From assembly GCA_019408975.1 (NCBI GenBank), contig DXVA01000073.1, forward strand, positions 1 to 15,419: a stretch of 15,419 nucleotides of DNA, read 5' to 3'. Position numbers and translations under genes: made by a program. Numbering within the stretch: position 1 is the first letter of the stretch; every line of letters starts with the position of its first letter. Under the pieces are notes generated by a model. That model searched no databases. It saw only the letters and a program-made list of their open reading frames with translations, and was not told where the DNA came from. Below, in pieces: positions 13,704 to 15,419 of this stretch. This DNA comes from Lentisphaeria bacterium (GTDB lineage: Bacteria; Verrucomicrobiota; Lentisphaeria; Victivallales; UBA1829).

Positions 13704-14348
13704 ATGGCGAATCCCGGAAACGATTTTACAAGATGCCTGTTGATTGCAGGGCTTGGGAATCCCGGTGAAGAGTATTCCGGCACGAGGCATAACATGGGAT
13801 TCATGGTTGTGGACAGGCTGCTGGCAAAGCTTCCGAAGAATTTCGAGGCGGTGCACGGATGTTCCTCCAGATATTGGCGCGGTACGTATGCGGGCAGGGC
13901 GCTTCTGCTGCAGAAACCTGAAACCTATATGAATCTGAGCGGCGATGCAATCTCCGCACTGATGAGAAGGGAAGGGATCGAGCCTGGAGAAATCGCGGTC
14001 GTCTATGACGACATGGATCTGGAGCTCGGGCGGATCAGAATCCGTAAGAACGGCAGCAGCGGCGGTCATAACGGGATCAAGTCCATCATCGGAAGGCTCG
14101 GAACGGAAGCGTTCCCCCGGATCAGAATCGGGATCGGGCACGGTGAGAGCGGACACGGCGGAGCGGATTTCGTTCTGTCCGGGTTCAACGAAAAGGAACA
14201 GCCTGTATGTGACAGAGTCATCGAAGCAGCGGCGGATGCGTTGATTCTCATGTTGAGACGCGGATGCACGGCGGCGATGAATGTTTATAATTCGCAGGAC
14301 TATTCGGAAGAAAAGTCCGGGGCGGAAAACGATACAAAAGACATTTGA
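13704..14348 (+). CDS. pth: Peptidyl-tRNA hydrolase
   Basis: Releases tRNA from prematurely dropped peptidyl-tRNAs by cleaving the ester bond; cytoplasmic monomer. The 214 aa are close to the ~190-200 usual, with a slightly longer polar C-terminus. The active-site framework is intact: GLGNPGEEYSGTRHNMG with Asn19 and catalytic His29, KPETYMNLSG near 72-81, VVYDDMDL near 99-106 and the NGSSGGHNGIKSI loop near 114-126. The ATG at 13704 is preferred over a GTG at 13689. It lies 45 nt after rplY and 30 nt before rpsF, a common bacterial arrangement that couples translation factors to ribosomal proteins. Nothing unusual is seen in the catalytic residues. Confidence 0.96.
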   Translation: MANPGNDFTRCLLIAGLGNPGEEYSGTRHNMGFMVVDRLLAKLPKNFEAVHGCSSRYWRGTYAGRALLLQKPETYMNLSGDAISALMRREGIEPGEIAVVYDDMDLELGRIRIRKNGSSGGHNGIKSIIGRLGTEAFPRIRIGIGHGESGHGGADFVLSGFNEKEQPVCDRVIEAAADALILMLRRGCTAAMNVYNSQDYSEEKSGAENDTKDI

Positions 14349-14365
14349 ACAATATAAAAAACACC

Positions 14366-14371
14366 AGGAGG
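14366..14371 (+). promoter_or_regulatory. Shine-Dalgarno sequence for a TTG start in rpsF
   Basis: AGGAGG is a full anti-16S match and sits 7 nt before TTG at 14379. The only other in-frame candidate, GTG at 14373, is 1 nt away from it, too close to be used. Confidence 0.8.
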
Positions 14372-14378
14372 TGTGGTC

Positions 14379-14714
14379 TTGAAAAAGTATGAGGCAGTAT
14401 TCATTCTCGACATGAGAAAAGTAGAGGATGAGGGAAAGGCCTTCTCTGAAGAATTCGCGCAGATGATTCAGAGTTGGGGTGGCAGTGTTGTCGAGTCCAA
14501 CGCTATGGGCCGCAAACAGTTCGCACGTGAGATCAGAAAACGGAAAGCCGGTATCTACTGGAACTACATTTTCGAGCTTGATCCTGCGAAATGCAAGGAG
14601 ATCAGGGAAAAATTCCGTCTGGATGAAAGAGTCATCAGACTGCTCATCATCAATTTCGAGCGTCCGGAGCAGGTTCGTTCCACGCTGGCGGTGACGACCG
14701 AGATCGGTGAATAA
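14379..14714 (+). CDS. rpsF: Small ribosomal subunit protein bS6
   Basis: A 111-aa protein that binds 16S rRNA in the platform of the small subunit together with bS18. The N-terminus reads (M)KKYEAVFILDM, the usual S6 opening; RKQFAREIRKRKAGIYWNYIFELDP (read in two parts around residues 46-70) and FRLDERVIRLLIINFE near 79-94 are typical of the fold. The start codon is TTG at 14379, chosen because AGGAGG lies 7 nt upstream and because homologues begin with MKKYE. The stop is 32 nt before ssb, giving the conserved order rpsF-ssb-rpsR. A TTG start may keep its translation in step with its neighbours, but that is inference. Confidence 0.94.
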   Translation: MKKYEAVFILDMRKVEDEGKAFSEEFAQMIQSWGGSVVESNAMGRKQFAREIRKRKAGIYWNYIFELDPAKCKEIREKFRLDERVIRLLIINFERPEQVRSTLAVTTEIGE

Positions 14715-14746
14715 GAGAAGCTTCAAGGAAAGGAGTGTCCTTCAAT

Positions 14747-15364
14747 ATGGCATCGCTGAATAAAGTATTGCTTATGGGAAACCTCACAAGGAACCCGGAG
14801 ATCAGATATACGCCGTCCGGCAGTGCCGTATGTGAATTCGGCATGGCGATCAACAGACGTTTCATGCAGGCCAACGGACAGGAGAGAGACGAAACGTGTT
14901 TCGTCGATATCGTCGTCTGGGGCAAACAGGCGGAAAGCACTTCCCGCTTCCTGCAGAAAGGTTCTTCCGTATTCATCGAAGGACGCCTCGTCTACGACCA
15001 GTGGGAGGAAAAGGATACACAGAAAAAGCGTTCCAGGCTCAGAGTGAACGCGGACCGTGTCCAGTTCCTTGACCGCAGGGACGACCGTGCCGGCGGCGAA
15101 ATGCCCCCGGACGGCGGACAGCCCGGCGGTTATTCCCAGTATAACCGCGGTACCCAGGGCGGGTACGGCGGAGCTCCGCAGGGCGGCGGTTACAGCAATG
15201 TACCGCAGGGCGGATATGCTCCGAGAGGACAGCAGGCGCGTCCCCAGCAGCAGTATCGTCAGGCTCCCCCGCAGGCGCCTGCGGCGGAAGACGTGCCGCA
15301 GATGCCGATCGACGAGCCCCCGTTTGAAACCGTGGAAGGCGTTGACGACGATATTCCTTTCTGA
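14747..15364 (+). CDS. ssb: Single-stranded DNA-binding protein
   Basis: Coats single-stranded DNA in replication, repair and recombination and recruits partners through its tip; homotetramer in most bacteria. The 205 aa divide into an OB-fold of about residues 1-110 (NKVLLMGNLTRNPEIRYTPSG, FVDIVVWGKQAE, GSSVFIEGRL), a long Gly/Pro/Gln-rich linker of about 110-190 with repeated PQGG(G)Y units, and the conserved acidic tip DDDIPF that ends the protein. The start is the ATG at 14747, after AAAGGAG at 14729-14735; an upstream GTG at 14735 overlaps that site. It lies between rpsF and the presumed rpsR, as in most bacteria. Confidence 0.97.
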   Translation: MASLNKVLLMGNLTRNPEIRYTPSGSAVCEFGMAINRRFMQANGQERDETCFVDIVVWGKQAESTSRFLQKGSSVFIEGRLVYDQWEEKDTQKKRSRLRVNADRVQFLDRRDDRAGGEMPPDGGQPGGYSQYNRGTQGGYGGAPQGGGYSNVPQGGYAPRGQQARPQQQYRQAPPQAPAAEDVPQMPIDEPPFETVEGVDDDIPF

Positions 15365-15401
15365 TTAAGAAAACAAAATAAATTTTAAGGAGATTCCAGT
15401 C

Positions 15402-15419
15402 ATGGCAATGGTTAATAAG
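15402..15419 (+). CDS. rpsR: Start of a gene, probably ribosomal protein bS18 (partial)
   Basis: Only six codons (MAMVNK) are in the window. AAGGAG at 15387-15392, 9 nt upstream, shows that a real gene starts here. The identity rests on position: rpsF-ssb is followed by rpsR in most bacteria, and a basic start after a few residues is usual for bS18. The sequence itself is too short to prove it. Confidence 0.55.

Noticed and set aside
12846..14726. A 626-aa open frame on the minus strand spanning rplY, pth and rpsF
   Set aside because: Three well-recognised genes lie on the other strand across the whole span; the frame is a by-product of codon use in those genes.

Overview
The window looks like chromosomal DNA from a member of the Lentisphaerota (Victivallis-like). 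This is an inference from gene content: a secreted DUF4838/GH67-like carbohydrate-active protein sits beside a prepilin-type H-X9-DG protein and a GntR/LacI-type chimeric regulator, a combination that phylum carries in large numbers. Housekeeping genes fill the rest. No rRNA, IS element, CRISPR array or phage gene was seen.

Layout. Left end (1-2740): a TRL-like lipoprotein on the minus strand ends in an intrinsic terminator. It is divergent from argH, which is followed after 3 nt by a secreted protein of unknown function and a strong terminator. Accessory carbohydrate block (2739-7270, all minus strand): a strong promoter drives a winged-helix/LacI-type regulator, then a pseudopilin whose ribosome binding site overlaps the regulator stop, then, after a hairpin-rich 170-nt spacer, a large secreted DUF4838 protein with a C-terminal CBM9-like domain. 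A gene-poor stretch follows (7268-7638). Transport block (7639-11050): a cation-chloride-cotransporter (SLC12-like) protein on the minus strand is divergent from a helix-turn-helix regulator whose S24/LexA-like domain seems to have lost both catalytic residues. The shared intergenic region holds two good promoters and two inverted repeats.

Right end (11051-15419, plus strand): a 56-aa 2x[4Fe-4S] ferredoxin with its own promoter and terminator, tRNA-Gly(CCC) with its own promoter, a long and possibly structured leader, then the cluster prs - rplY(ctc) - pth - rpsF - ssb - start of rpsR. It supplies PRPP, ribosomal proteins bL25 and bS6, peptidyl-tRNA recycling and single-stranded DNA binding.

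The least explained parts are the regulator-pseudopilin-glycosidase operon with its structured spacer, the ~240-nt leader before prs, and the transporter/degenerate-S24-regulator pair. Several start codons were moved inward from the longest open frame because a Shine-Dalgarno sequence or promoter decides them (argH, the minus-strand regulator, the transporter, the S24-like regulator, prs, pth, rpsF with TTG, ssb).
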